A stretch of 35,124 nucleotides of DNA from a virus: the IMG/VR virus record IMGVR_UViG_3300042327_000272, positions 1 through 35,124 of that record. One strand, given 5' to 3'. The translations under genes and the position numbers were made by a program. The first letter of the stretch is position 1; each line of letters begins with the position of its first letter. This document shows, one piece after another, positions 6,647 to 16,204 of this stretch. The notes beneath the pieces were generated by a model that was not told where the DNA came from, did no database searches, and was given only the letters and a program-made list of their open reading frames with translations.

Positions 6647-8151
6647 TGAAACCTACCCGCGCATCAGAGTTCTGGGCAGAGCGGGAAGCATCACGCAGCG
6701 GGCTACTCGACAGGTTCGAGCGGTACGCTGCAATGACCATCCCCAAGGTACTGCACCCAGAAGAGTACCAACAGAAGGATGACCCGGCAACACTCGACTA
6801 CCAGAGCCTAGGCGCACAGGGTGTAACCCACCTTAGCAACAAGCTCATGCTAGCGATGTTCGCACCGAGTCGTCCATTCCTCAAGCTACAGGTAGTTAAG
6901 GACTTCCTCAAGAAAGCGCAAGCTCTTGGGGTGACCGAGACACAGCTTAACGAAACCCTTGTCGAGGGCGAGCGTTCTGCTATCAAGAAGCTGGACTCGT
7001 TGGGCCAACGGCCTAAGCTGTTCCAGATCATGCGCCACCTAATCGTAGTGGGCAATTGCCTGCTAGTGCTTGAGAAGAAAGCTATGCGGGTCATCAGTAT
7101 CCGCAACTATGTCGTTAAGCGCAACATCAAGGGTGAGGTCATTGAGGCCTGTATCCGTGAGCACGTTCGCTTTGACGAGCTAGACCCAAGCATCCAACGC
7201 TTGCTGACCCGCCAGTACACTGACGAGTCTAAGGTCTACTTCTACAAGTGGCTCAAGCGTGAGCAGAACGGTCAGATGTCCATGACCCAATGGGTCGAAG
7301 AGGTTAGGCTCCCCAAGGAGTTTAACGGGCGTTGGGCCGTAGACAAATGCCCCTACCAGATTCTCACATGGGACTTGTCCGATGATGCAGACTATGGCAC
7401 AGGCTTGGTCGAAGAGTATGCCCGCGACTTTGAAGCGATCAGCGTACTGAGCGAAGCACTTGTTAACGGTGGCGTACTGGCCGCCGAGTTCCGCTGGATG
7501 GTTAACCCCAACGGCGTGACGCAAGTAGAGGACGTAGCCAAGAGCAACAACGGCGACGCACTGCCCGGCCTAGAGGCGGACGTTAAGCCTGTGATGGGTG
7601 GTAACCCCAAGGCTATCGAAGTGCTGAGTGTTGCCCTTGATCGCTGGGAGCGGCGCGTTAGCCGTGGCTTCCTCATGGGCTCAGCCATCATCCGTGATGC
7701 CGAGCGTGTGACACAGGAAGAAGTACGGATGACTGCCAACGAGCTTGAGACAGCTTACGGCGGCGTGTACTCTACACTTGCTGCTAGCCTACAGAAGCCG
7801 GTTGGCCTCTGGTTGCTAGACGCTAGTGATGTGAGCATCCAAGGTACGCAGATCGAGATTACTATTGTGACTGGGCTTGACGCCCTTAGCCGCAACGGTG
7901 ACCTAGAGAACTTCCGCATGGCTATGGGTGACATGGCGCAAGTTGCACAGCTACCAGAGGCTGTACAAGCCCGCCTCAAATGGGACGAGATTAAAGCGTT
8001 CATCGGCCAAGGCCGCAACGTGGACCTTAACAAGTTCATGATGACAGATGCAGAGTTCGCCAAGAAGCAGGAAGCTGCAATGGCAACCCAAATGGCTAAC
8101 ACCGTAGGCACAGAAGCTGGTGTAGCCGCAGTACAACAAGGACCACAATGA
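6646..8151 (+). CDS. Portal / head-tail connector protein (T7 gp8-like)
   Basis: A 501-aa protein close to the T7 gp8 length. Characteristic stretches include the N-terminal YQSLGAQGVTHLSNKLMLAM, the central WDLSDDADYGTGLVEEYARD and the strongly conserved IIRDAERVTQEEVRMTANEL followed by AYGGVYSTLAASLQKP. The family forms the dodecameric ring at one capsid vertex through which DNA is packaged and to which the tail attaches. It overlaps its neighbours on both sides (TAATG upstream, ATGA downstream), matching the T7 order connector, scaffold, capsid. Confidence 0.95.
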   Translation: MKPTRASEFWAEREASRSGLLDRFERYAAMTIPKVLHPEEYQQKDDPATLDYQSLGAQGVTHLSNKLMLAMFAPSRPFLKLQVVKDFLKKAQALGVTETQLNETLVEGERSAIKKLDSLGQRPKLFQIMRHLIVVGNCLLVLEKKAMRVISIRNYVVKRNIKGEVIEACIREHVRFDELDPSIQRLLTRQYTDESKVYFYKWLKREQNGQMSMTQWVEEVRLPKEFNGRWAVDKCPYQILTWDLSDDADYGTGLVEEYARDFEAISVLSEALVNGGVLAAEFRWMVNPNGVTQVEDVAKSNNGDALPGLEADVKPVMGGNPKAIEVLSVALDRWERRVSRGFLMGSAIIRDAERVTQEEVRMTANELETAYGGVYSTLAASLQKPVGLWLLDASDVSIQGTQIEITIVTGLDALSRNGDLENFRMAMGDMAQVAQLPEAVQARLKWDEIKAFIGQGRNVDLNKFMMTDAEFAKKQEAAMATQMANTVGTEAGVAAVQQGPQ

Positions 8152-8915
8152 CAGATACATCCAATCCCGCAGTGAGCGACCCAAACCCCGGCAACGAGGA
8201 AGTAGAAAACACTACGCTGCTGATTGAGTCCAAGGAACCTGCCAGCCAAGAGGCCCCAAAAGAACCCGCTAAGGAACCTGCCAAGGTAGAAGTACCTGAC
8301 GGTGAGGCGGTAACCTTTGAACCTACTGGTGACGTTGGCCTTGACATGGCGCTGGAGTTCCTTGGTAAGCAAGGCTTCAGCGTTGAGCACCCTGCGATGG
8401 TAGCTGCCGGTAACGGTGACTTCACAATCCTTGAAGCACTGCTTGCCCAGAAGGGTGTGCAGGGCTGGGACCGTATGATTGCTCTTGGCAAAGCGGGCAT
8501 GGAGCGTATTGCCGGTAACCAGAAGGCCGAGACTGCCAAGACCTTGGACATTGTGACCAAGGCTGTCGGCGGTGCGGAAGAGTGGGGCAACATCCAGAAG
8601 TGGGCAGCGGCTAACGCTACTCCCGAGGAACGTGCCGCCATCAACGCTCAGCTTAATGCTGGTGGCCTGTCTGCAAAGATGGCTGCTACCTACCTCGCCG
8701 ACCTGTATGGCAAAGCCAACAACGTTAACATCACACCACCTGACGGTTCTACCTTCAAGGGTGGTGGCGAGAAGCCGCCTAGCTCTACCGGCCCGATGTC
8801 TGCAAAGGAATACACCGATGCGGTCAACGAGTTGCACCGTCGCTTGGGTGGGCGTATGGAAGAATCCCCTGAGTACGCATCGTTGAACCAACGTCGTATG
8901 CAGGCTATGCGCTGA
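8148..8915 (+). CDS. Capsid assembly scaffolding protein (T7 gp9-like)
   Basis: A 255-aa protein with an acidic, Pro/Glu-rich N-terminal 60 residues containing the near-repeat PKEPAKEPAKVEVP. A helical middle follows (VGLDMALEFLGKQGFSVEHP), then a C-terminus with PMSAKEYTDAVNELHRRLGG and a basic end. Scaffolds of this family direct capsid shell assembly and leave before or during DNA packaging; the basic C-terminus is normally the capsid-binding part. AAGGA precedes ATG 8148 and the gene overlaps the portal stop. It is identified by composition, length and position between portal and capsid. Confidence 0.88.
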   Translation: MTDTSNPAVSDPNPGNEEVENTTLLIESKEPASQEAPKEPAKEPAKVEVPDGEAVTFEPTGDVGLDMALEFLGKQGFSVEHPAMVAAGNGDFTILEALLAQKGVQGWDRMIALGKAGMERIAGNQKAETAKTLDIVTKAVGGAEEWGNIQKWAAANATPEERAAINAQLNAGGLSAKMAATYLADLYGKANNVNITPPDGSTFKGGGEKPPSSTGPMSAKEYTDAVNELHRRLGGRMEESPEYASLNQRRMQAMR

Positions 8916-8924
8916 TTGCGTATT

Positions 8925-8938
8925 GGAACCTATACTAC
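8925..8938 (+). promoter_or_regulatory. Putative phage RNA polymerase promoter, copy 2 (capsid)
   Basis: GGAACCTATACTAC, identical to the copy at 5683, lies between scaffold and capsid genes, where T7 has its strongest late promoter (phi10). Downstream, AGCCAGC (8939-8945) can pair with GCTGGCT (8957-8963) to form a 5' hairpin near the predicted transcript start. A competing hairpin, GTTAGC (8949-8954) with GCTAAC (8961-8966), shares the 3' arm. Confidence 0.78.
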
Positions 8939-8989
8939 AGCCAGCAAAGTTAGCGGGCTGGCTAACCAACTTTTACTATAGGAGGCTCG

Positions 8990-9997
8990 ATGCCTTTAGA
9001 TGACAGCTATTCGATTGTACGGCCCGGTCAATCGAACCAAGCAGGTGCGATCAGCGCACTGCACCTTGAGCAATTCACAGGCCACGTTGAAGGCACCATT
9101 GAGCGCAAGTCCGCTCTCAAAGGCTTCGTGCCAATCCGTCCCGTGAAGGGCACATCGGTTATCACTAACTTCGCGGTTGGTGAATCGACCTTGCAGAAGG
9201 CTGTCCCCGGCGGCCCCGCTCCTGACGGTACTGGTACCGACTTCGCAAAGCGCACACTGACCGTTGACACTGTTGTGTTGGCCCGTGCAGTGTTGCCTTT
9301 GCTGGAAACCTTCCAGACTTCTTACGATAGTCGTAAGCAGATCGGTATGGAGCACGGTAAGAAGATTGCCAAGTTCCAAGATCAGTCGTTCTTCATCCAA
9401 GCGATTAAGGCCGCACTGTTCACCGAGTCCACCTACAAGGGCTCTGGTGCTTCCGGTAAGCCTCTGGGTCACTTCGGTGGTTCTCAGCAGACCTTGGCCG
9501 CTGCCTCCGACTCTCTCGACCCAGCCAAGCTGTACGCAGCCATCGCTGACTTGTTCGTGAAGATGGAAGAGAAGGACGTTGACCCACGTACTGACGATGT
9601 GGTTATCGCCGTTCGCCCTGCCGAGTTCTACGCTCTGTTGCAGAACGAGCAGTTGATCGACGGTACCTACAAGACCTCCGAAGGTACGAGCATCCAAGCT
9701 CACCTGTTGAAGGCTTACGGCGTACCCGTGATTAGCTCTACCAACTTCCCTGCTGGTAGCAACATCACCGGTCACTTGCTGTCCAACGCCACCAACGGCA
9801 ACGCCTACGACGGCGACTTCTCCAAGGTCGCAGCCTGCGCCTTCTCTCCCCGTGCCCTGATGGCCGGTGAAACTATCCCCTTGACCACTGACGTGTTCTG
9901 GGATAAGGTCACCAAGCAGTGGTTCGTGGATGCCCACTTGGCCTACGGCGTTACGCCTGACCGCGCCGAGTTTGCTGGCGTTATCCTCAAACCCTAA
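8990..9997 (+). CDS. Major capsid protein
   Basis: A 335-aa protein of the T7-group HK97-fold capsid family. Recognisable parts are the N-terminal ALHLEQFTGHVEGTIERKS, the GTSVITNFAVGES segment, the VVIAVRPAEFYALLQNEQLI strand-helix region and the C-terminal TKQWFVDAHLAYGVTPDRAE. It forms the icosahedral shell. Expression signals are the best in the window: a dedicated promoter motif, a hairpin leader, a perfect AGGAGG at 8980-8985 four bases before ATG 8990, and a strong terminator 60 bases after the stop. Two stop codons in a row (TAATAG) end the frame. No slippery heptamer for a minor capsid extension was seen at the 3' end. Confidence 0.96.
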   Translation: MPLDDSYSIVRPGQSNQAGAISALHLEQFTGHVEGTIERKSALKGFVPIRPVKGTSVITNFAVGESTLQKAVPGGPAPDGTGTDFAKRTLTVDTVVLARAVLPLLETFQTSYDSRKQIGMEHGKKIAKFQDQSFFIQAIKAALFTESTYKGSGASGKPLGHFGGSQQTLAAASDSLDPAKLYAAIADLFVKMEEKDVDPRTDDVVIAVRPAEFYALLQNEQLIDGTYKTSEGTSIQAHLLKAYGVPVISSTNFPAGSNITGHLLSNATNGNAYDGDFSKVAACAFSPRALMAGETIPLTTDVFWDKVTKQWFVDAHLAYGVTPDRAEFAGVILKP

Positions 9998-10054
9998 TAG
10001 GTTTCAGACCCTTGGCCCTACTCACGTGGGGCCTTGTGCCTGACACTTAACCCT

Positions 10055-10086
10055 ACCCCATGCCCTCACCGGTATGGGGTTTTTTT
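10055..10086 (+). terminator. Intrinsic terminator after the capsid gene
   Basis: ACCCCAT (10055-10061) pairs with ATGGGGT (10074-10080), followed by a run of seven T ending at 10086. The position matches the T7 late terminator that follows gene 10. A weaker hairpin, GGCCC (10014-10018) with GGGCC (10029-10033), precedes it. Confidence 0.88.
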
Positions 10087-10103
10087 CCATTTTCGGAGTA
10101 ACC

Positions 10104-10694
10104 ATGTACACAACCCTTGAAGTTGTCAATGAGTGCCTTGCCTCTATGGGTGAGTCGCCCCTCAGCTCCCTAGCTGAACCCCATGCTATGAAGGGTGCAG
10201 CCGTAGCTAAACTCACACGCGCGAATAAGAACATCCAAGAGACTGGCCGATGGTTCAACACCGAGTACGTATCCCTTAAACCGGATAGCGTGAACAAGTG
10301 GATTACCTTTGGCGGTGGCGTACTCAAGTTCACTTCGGGTACACCCAACGCTGTAGCCAAGCCGTACCTCGTCCAACGTGGTAACCGCTTGTACAATTTG
10401 CAGACACGCTCCTATGTCCTTGATGAGGACGTTGAGGGCTTCATCGTTCGCCTTGTCCCATTCGAGGAACTCCCACCCGTTGCTGCTAACTACATCGGCT
10501 CACAGGCTGTGCTTAGGTTCCAGAGCGACTTCGATGCTGATAACAGCAAGCGGCAGGAACTCAAGGAGGCGTGGATGGCAGCGCGTATTGAGTTCAACGC
10601 AGAGCATGTCCGTCAGGTCAAAGTCAACCTGCTTGACTCTAACCGCACCTTGGCACGTATCCGCCAGCATAACACTAACACCCTGAGGTTCTAA
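10104..10694 (+). CDS. Tail tubular protein A (T7 gp11-like)
   Basis: A 196-aa protein. ATG 10104 is chosen because GGAG (10095-10098) lies 5 bases upstream; an in-frame ATG at 10074 falls inside the terminator stem. Family features are the MYTTLEVVNECLASMGESPL start, KANKNIQETGRWFN-like helix, the VSLKPD strand and the C-terminal basic helix ending in IRQHNTNTLRF. T7 gp11 forms the adaptor ring that joins the portal to the nozzle. It is directly followed by, and overlaps (TAATG), the tail tubular B gene, as in T7. Confidence 0.92.
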   Translation: MYTTLEVVNECLASMGESPLSSLAEPHAMKGAAVAKLTRANKNIQETGRWFNTEYVSLKPDSVNKWITFGGGVLKFTSGTPNAVAKPYLVQRGNRLYNLQTRSYVLDEDVEGFIVRLVPFEELPPVAANYIGSQAVLRFQSDFDADNSKRQELKEAWMAARIEFNAEHVRQVKVNLLDSNRTLARIRQHNTNTLRF

Positions 10695-13234
10695 TGAAAG
10701 TAGCTAACAGCTTTGCTAGTCTGCTGGGTGGCGTGTCTCAACAGACACCAAGCGCCCGCTTTGAAGGGCAGCACACCGAGCAGGTGAACATGCTGTCAGA
10801 CCCCGTTGAGGGCCTTTCTCGCAGGCATGGGAGCGTTCTTTTGAACGAGTCCTTGACTACCTACCCGCCCGCCCAATTCGCGGCGTATACGGCTGATACG
10901 GCCTCTTGGCGAACCCTCGACTTCAACACCGGTGGGAAAGAGTACGCACTACTCTACCGCACCAAGGCCCGCCCAGTTAGCGCTAACCCGCTCCCTGCTG
11001 TGCTGGTCTACAACAAGACGGACAAGGTGTTCCTCACCACACAGCGTAACGCAGTAGACGCCACCCTAGACACGTTCGAGACAGGTGGTGCTAGCGGTGC
11101 CGTGCAGGTAGGCAAGTACATCTTCATGTCGGGTAATGACATCGTTACGACCAAGACCTCAGTGGACCTGTGGGACAACCCCACTAACATGTCTCGCGCT
11201 GTGGTGTGGATTCGTGGCGGTGCGTATGCTCGTACCTACACGGTTAAGTGCAGGCTCCAGTCTGGTCAGTTGATTACGGCTAGCTACACCACGCCAACCT
11301 CCAGCTACCCCAACGCCCTGAATACGTCGGACATCCCGGCAGGCGCGAGCGATTACACCAAGCAAGTCAACGACCGCGTTAACGCCTACAACTCCGCTGT
11401 GACCCAGTGGATTGGTACTAGCGCTGCGGCTACCCAACCTGCTGCTATTGCCGCCTCGTTGGCACCGCTGCTGATTACAGCCTTTGCTGGTGCCGGTATC
11501 GTTAGCACACCGCTTAACGTGTACGGCTCGACCATTTGCTTCACACCTAACGGCAACGTGCGGTCCATTGAGGTAGACGATGGTGGTGACGGTAGCTTGA
11601 TTCGCGGCGTGGCCGATGAGGTCGAGAGCGTGGAGAAGGTGAGCGTTACCCACTACCCCGGTAAGGTGGTGAAGGTTCGTGGCAAGAATGCTGCTGAGTC
11701 CTTCTACCTTAAGGCCGTGGCTAAGGACAAGTCCGTGAACGCTGGCCTAGCCACTGAGGTCACATGGCTTGAGGGCGCGGGCATTGAGCACACCATCACA
11801 GGTGGCTTGGTGTACGTTACCGTGGTGGGCTCGACAGCCTACATTGCATCTAGCGCTACCCTACTCAACACCCTGACACCGGGGACTCACCCAACCTTTG
11901 ACGTTAGCACAGCAGGCGACAATGACTCAGCACCAGCACCATACTTCCTCGGACGTAAGATTTCCTACTTGGGTTCTTTTCAAAGCCGCCTCCTTGTGGG
12001 TAGTGGTGGCGTCCTATGCGTTAGCCGCACTGACGATTATCTCAACTTCTTCCGCACCACTGCCTTAACAGCACCGGCGGATGACGCCTTTGAAATGCTA
12101 GCCCAAGGTAGCGAAGATGACACACTGCGGTTCAGTACAATGTACGACCAGAACCTTGTGATCTTTGGTACCAAGCGGCAGTACATGATCGACGGACGCA
12201 GCCCACTTACGCCGACATCGGCTAACATGCCCGTGATGTCTAACTACGAGGACGTTGCTGATGCACCGCCCGTGGGCGCTGGCGGCTACATCATGTATGC
12301 CAAGACTCTGGCAGGTGCTACTAGCATCCACCAGATTCAACCCGGCCAGACACAGAACAGCCCCGAGAGCTACGGCGCATCTAGCCAGCTTAACTCGTAC
12401 ATCAATGGTGTTATGGTTGAAGCCTTGTCTAGCACAGGCAACCCATCGCACTTGCTGGTGCGTACTGACACAGGCCGCGACAGGCTGTACATATTCAGCT
12501 ACCTCGACCGGCAGGATGGCCGCAAGATGGATAGCTGGAGCACTCTAAAGTTCAACCCCTCGTTGGGTGTACTGATGGGCGCTAGCGTTGTACCATCTGG
12601 GTTCAACCTGTACTACCTGCGCCAAGGGCCGGATGGTCTGTACCTAGCTGCTGACTTCATGAGTGTACGTGCTGGCCTTGCCCAGACCCCACACCTTGAC
12701 AGCCAGCGCGTGTGGGCCACGGTTGCCAGTAACACTGGCACAGTACGGCCTACCAGTGGCGATGCCTATGCTGTGGCGTACACTGCTGCATCCCCCAAGC
12801 GCTTCGGTGGTGTACCCATGTCGGCCCGTGCCGAGGTGCTGGGCGACACAGTTGGCCTAGTGGCTGGTGCTACCCAAGAAGCCTACGTGATTCCTACTAA
12901 CCCGTTCATGCGGGACGGTAAGGGCAAGGCCATCCTGAGCGGTAGCCTGACCATCACTAAGTTCTTGGTGTCGCTGGCTAAGTCTGGTGGCGTATCGTGG
13001 GATGTGGTGTCTAACGGTATCAGCCGATCAAGCGGTACGTTCAACGGGCGTATCCTCGGTGACCCTAACAACATCATCGGCGTTGAGCCAATCGTCACGA
13101 CCCAAGTACCCATGACTGTGGGGCTAGAGGCCCGAGCCTTCGACATTACGATGAAGGCCCGCAACTGGGCACCCCTTAACATCACGGCCATCGAATGGTC
13201 GGGGCAATTCTTTAACCGCGTTCAACGCTTCTAG
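10694..13234 (+). CDS. Tail tubular protein B / nozzle (T7 gp12-like)
   Basis: An 846-aa protein whose start, FASLLGGVSQQTPSARFEGQ, is the signature N-terminus of T7-type tail tubular protein B. Other family stretches include PVEGLSRRHGS, PYFLGRKISYLGSFQSRLLV and TMYDQNLVIFGTKRQYMIDG, and the frame ends with an ITAIEWSGQFFNRVQRF-like C-terminal strand. The protein forms the hexameric tail nozzle through which DNA and internal proteins exit. GAGG lies just before the start, which overlaps the upstream stop. Confidence 0.95.
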   Translation: MKVANSFASLLGGVSQQTPSARFEGQHTEQVNMLSDPVEGLSRRHGSVLLNESLTTYPPAQFAAYTADTASWRTLDFNTGGKEYALLYRTKARPVSANPLPAVLVYNKTDKVFLTTQRNAVDATLDTFETGGASGAVQVGKYIFMSGNDIVTTKTSVDLWDNPTNMSRAVVWIRGGAYARTYTVKCRLQSGQLITASYTTPTSSYPNALNTSDIPAGASDYTKQVNDRVNAYNSAVTQWIGTSAAATQPAAIAASLAPLLITAFAGAGIVSTPLNVYGSTICFTPNGNVRSIEVDDGGDGSLIRGVADEVESVEKVSVTHYPGKVVKVRGKNAAESFYLKAVAKDKSVNAGLATEVTWLEGAGIEHTITGGLVYVTVVGSTAYIASSATLLNTLTPGTHPTFDVSTAGDNDSAPAPYFLGRKISYLGSFQSRLLVGSGGVLCVSRTDDYLNFFRTTALTAPADDAFEMLAQGSEDDTLRFSTMYDQNLVIFGTKRQYMIDGRSPLTPTSANMPVMSNYEDVADAPPVGAGGYIMYAKTLAGATSIHQIQPGQTQNSPESYGASSQLNSYINGVMVEALSSTGNPSHLLVRTDTGRDRLYIFSYLDRQDGRKMDSWSTLKFNPSLGVLMGASVVPSGFNLYYLRQGPDGLYLAADFMSVRAGLAQTPHLDSQRVWATVASNTGTVRPTSGDAYAVAYTAASPKRFGGVPMSARAEVLGDTVGLVAGATQEAYVIPTNPFMRDGKGKAILSGSLTITKFLVSLAKSGGVSWDVVSNGISRSSGTFNGRILGDPNNIIGVEPIVTTQVPMTVGLEARAFDITMKARNWAPLNITAIEWSGQFFNRVQRF

Positions 13235-13242
13235 GAGACACT

Positions 13243-13956
13243 ATGGCATTAGCACAGATGGCCAACACCGCTAAGGACATCATTGGCTCCATTAGCGCTG
13301 GCTGGTTAGCAGAAGGCAACGCCCGCGCACAGACCACGATCAATGAGGCCAACGCTTATGCGTCCAACCTTGTCCGGTCTAGCAACAACAAGGTAGCTGC
13401 TGCACGAAGCAGCCTTGCTCGTTACACTCAGTCGGTGAACAACAACCGAACCTTGGAGAATACGGGCAAGGCGTTCACGCAGAACAACGTCAACTACCGC
13501 CGCAGCCGCGATGCCGCCATGAGCGCTAGCCTTGAGGACCAGATCGCACAGGCTGAGCAGCAAGGGGCACAAGCCGCTGCCGCTGCATTCTCTGGACTTA
13601 GCGGTGGGGTGGCCGACGTTGTACGCAGCACTACCGCACTGCGGGCTAGCCGCATCAAGCAACGTAAGGACCAAGCCCTTGCCCAGATGGACAGCGACCA
13701 AGCTGCCCGCACAGGCGCACTGCTACAAGCTGGCTGGGACAACCTAGACCAGACTGACATCGTGGCTAACATCGACTACGGTAATGACGTACCCGTACAG
13801 GTACAGTATACCGGTGGCCTGTTCAGCGAAGTAATGGGCGGCGTTCTTAAGCAAGAACCTAAGAGCTTAGCCAACCAAGCAAGCTGGGCTAAGAACAAAG
13901 TCAGGGACTGGTTCGCGGCTGACACTATTCCCATGCAACCCGGAGGCGGATACTAA
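13243..13956 (+). CDS. Internal virion protein B (T7 gp14-like)
   Basis: A 237-aa protein, mostly helical and Ala-rich, with an N-terminal hydrophobic/amphipathic stretch (TAKDIIGSISAGWLAEG), long Asn- and Gln-rich helices (residues 25-110) and a C-terminus containing DQTDIVANIDYGNDVP. T7 gp14 is ejected into the outer membrane as part of the trans-envelope DNA channel. Order after tail tube B and before the gp15- and gp16-like genes is as in T7. AGGAGA precedes ATG 13243. Identification rests on order, length and composition. Confidence 0.85.
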   Translation: MALAQMANTAKDIIGSISAGWLAEGNARAQTTINEANAYASNLVRSSNNKVAAARSSLARYTQSVNNNRTLENTGKAFTQNNVNYRRSRDAAMSASLEDQIAQAEQQGAQAAAAAFSGLSGGVADVVRSTTALRASRIKQRKDQALAQMDSDQAARTGALLQAGWDNLDQTDIVANIDYGNDVPVQVQYTGGLFSEVMGGVLKQEPKSLANQASWAKNKVRDWFAADTIPMQPGGGY

Positions 13957-16196
13957 TGGCTAAAGACAATACGCTAGGCGCACCCACCGAGGGCCTAGGT
14001 CAGACGGTGACGTTCACCGCTGACGGTGGGGCCGGTGTGCCGCAGCTTAACCTGCCTGAGCGGGGAGCACTGCGTACCGGCGTGACTGGTGGTAACGTGA
14101 CCTCGACAGGCCGCGCTAACCAAGTGCAGGAAGCACGACCAGACCCAACGATGGAAGCCCTGATGAAGCTGGGCGGCGCTGTCCTACAGCCCATGATTAA
14201 GCGCGAGCAAGACGCCATGTTCATGGAAGGCATGCAGCGCGTAGCCCAAGGGCAGGCGGTTAAAGAGATCGTTGACGAGCAGCCGTGGTACTCCAAAATC
14301 TTTGGGCCTACCAACCTCGTCGATGGGGCTAGGGCTTACTCAGCCGCAGCCAAGGCAGCAGCGATTGCTACAGACCTCGACGCACGTATGGACGAGATTG
14401 CCGCTATGCCGGGGCAGACGTTTGCCCGACACATCAACGATGTGCTCGCCCAAAGCTCTACAGGCGATGACGGTACTGACGCCATTGTGCGCCAGCAGTT
14501 CATGAGCCAGATGCCCGAGGTAATGAAGAAGCAAGCGCGTAGCCACTACCTCTGGCAACAGAAGGAACTGGTCAGCGCTAACCGTGCGTTCGTGTCCACT
14601 ACCTTTAGCCGCCTTGCCGCAGCCGACGCTGCCAAGCGCAACGCTGCCGAAGGCACGGGCGAAGACGGTAGCATCAGCATCAACGCCACCGATGAGGGTG
14701 ACACCCTGACCGTGGGCATTGAAGCCCTTAAGGCTATGGAAACCCCAGCCGGTATGGACCCCAAGGTACACAAGAAGGCTGTAGCCGCAGAGGTGGTGCA
14801 GTCCATCAACACTGGCAGCTTTGCCGTGTACAACATGCTATCCCAGTCCGGCGCTATGGCCCAGTTTGAGCCAGAGCAAGCAGCACAGATTGAGTCTGCC
14901 GTTAACTCTATGCGCACCCGCACCCGTGCGGAGCTACCAATTGAGTTCTCTAAGGTCGTGGCCAAGGCCTCTGCTACGGCTAGCCGTGCTGAGAGCACTG
15001 AGGACGATGTGCTGTTGGCCGTTGAAGAAATCAACAAGGCCTACGCCAAGATCACCGGTGACAGCAAGCCATACGTTACAGCCACTGGTGCCACTAGCCT
15101 GTTGCAGTTGCTTGACCGTGAGCAGCAGCAGGAGCTAGAGCGGGCACAGCGTAAGGTGGCAGCAGCCAAGACACCTGAGGACAAGGCAGCAGCTAAGGCT
15201 GACCAAGTGATGGAACTGATGGGTGCGATCAAGGTGGGTCGTGCTATCAACGGCGCTAAGTCGGATGATGTCCGTGCAGCGTGGGCAGGCCTAGCCGCCA
15301 CTAACCCGCAGGAAGCATTCAATGCCCGTGCGCTTAATTACTCGACAATCACTGACGATCAGTTTGCCGAGACTATGCGTAACAACCTAGCCGGTGCTAT
15401 CAAGGCTGGCTCAGGCGCTGGGCTACACCAAGTCTACATGCAGCAGTACAAACCACTAGTGGACGCTGCTGGCGCTGATCTTGGTGAAGCACCTGCTCTC
15501 AAGTATGCTGGCCCACACGCTGAGACTATCAGCGCGTACCACAGGTACATGCGGGGTAAACAGAACCCTACTCAGGCAGACATCGACGCAGCCTATGCCG
15601 CAGCGCTCCAGCCTAAGATAAAAGAGCCCACCAAGCTGGAGCTAGCCGTTACCAAGGAACTGACCACCGGCGTTGTTGGTAACATCATCGACTGGTTTGA
15701 GGACGAGGTGGCGCTTAAAGACCCAGCGGGTGCGGCCCGTTTAGTTACACCCTTTGTTGTACCGGGTGCTGACACAGGCGCTGCCGTCAAAGCCGCCAAG
15801 GCAGTAGCGGCAGAGAGCGGCGTCAACCTACTGGGCGGTTATCACTGGCGCAGGGGCCAAGGCCAAAGCGACGTTATCAGCTACTTCCGTGGGAAGCATG
15901 ATGTACCTAACGGTCAGTACAGCCTAGCCGTAAAGATGGGTATTGAAACTGTAGCCAAAGAGAACGGCTTGGCGGACGTTAGCCAGATTATCCAAGTGCC
16001 CGATAACAACGGCATCCCACAGCTAGCAGTGTTCGGTATTATGGCCAACGGCGACTCAGGCTTTGCCCTGCTACCCGCTAACCGTATCGAAGACCTGTGG
16101 GCTAATAAAGAGAAAGTTAAGGTACAAGAGTACCGCGACAAGCAACGGGCATCCGACCCACGCAGCACCGCTGTACCAAGACCGCTACCTAAATAA
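13956..16196 (+). CDS. Internal virion protein C (T7 gp15-like)
   Basis: A 746-aa largely helical protein, the second of the three internal core proteins. It has an unstructured start, a PTMEALMKLGGAVLQPMIKR helix, an EQPWYSKIFGPTNLVDGARAY-type segment typical of the family, and many Ala/Gln-rich helices. T7 gp15 is ejected with DNA and forms a periplasmic tunnel with gp16. GGAGG (13942-13946) lies upstream and the start overlaps the gp14-like stop as TAATG. No catalytic motif was seen. Confidence 0.88.
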   Translation: MAKDNTLGAPTEGLGQTVTFTADGGAGVPQLNLPERGALRTGVTGGNVTSTGRANQVQEARPDPTMEALMKLGGAVLQPMIKREQDAMFMEGMQRVAQGQAVKEIVDEQPWYSKIFGPTNLVDGARAYSAAAKAAAIATDLDARMDEIAAMPGQTFARHINDVLAQSSTGDDGTDAIVRQQFMSQMPEVMKKQARSHYLWQQKELVSANRAFVSTTFSRLAAADAAKRNAAEGTGEDGSISINATDEGDTLTVGIEALKAMETPAGMDPKVHKKAVAAEVVQSINTGSFAVYNMLSQSGAMAQFEPEQAAQIESAVNSMRTRTRAELPIEFSKVVAKASATASRAESTEDDVLLAVEEINKAYAKITGDSKPYVTATGATSLLQLLDREQQQELERAQRKVAAAKTPEDKAAAKADQVMELMGAIKVGRAINGAKSDDVRAAWAGLAATNPQEAFNARALNYSTITDDQFAETMRNNLAGAIKAGSGAGLHQVYMQQYKPLVDAAGADLGEAPALKYAGPHAETISAYHRYMRGKQNPTQADIDAAYAAALQPKIKEPTKLELAVTKELTTGVVGNIIDWFEDEVALKDPAGAARLVTPFVVPGADTGAAVKAAKAVAAESGVNLLGGYHWRRGQGQSDVISYFRGKHDVPNGQYSLAVKMGIETVAKENGLADVSQIIQVPDNNGIPQLAVFGIMANGDSGFALLPANRIEDLWANKEKVKVQEYRDKQRASDPRSTAVPRPLPK

Positions 16197-16204
16197 GGAA
16201 CCAA

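Noticed and set aside
7755-8969. Long minus-strand open frame (about 404 codons) over portal and scaffold genes
   Set aside because: It runs antisense to two well-supported genes, has no family signature or ribosome site, and has Cys/His/Ser-rich composition typical of an antisense shadow in this genome.
8996-9937. Minus-strand open frame of about 313 codons over the capsid gene
   Set aside because: Antisense to a certain gene; Gly/Val/Leu-rich low-information product and no expression signals.
9980-10000. Possible -1 frameshift site giving a minor capsid protein, as in T7 gene 10
   Set aside because: No X-XXY-YYZ heptamer in frame at the capsid 3' end; two stops in a row follow, and the terminator comes within 60 bases.
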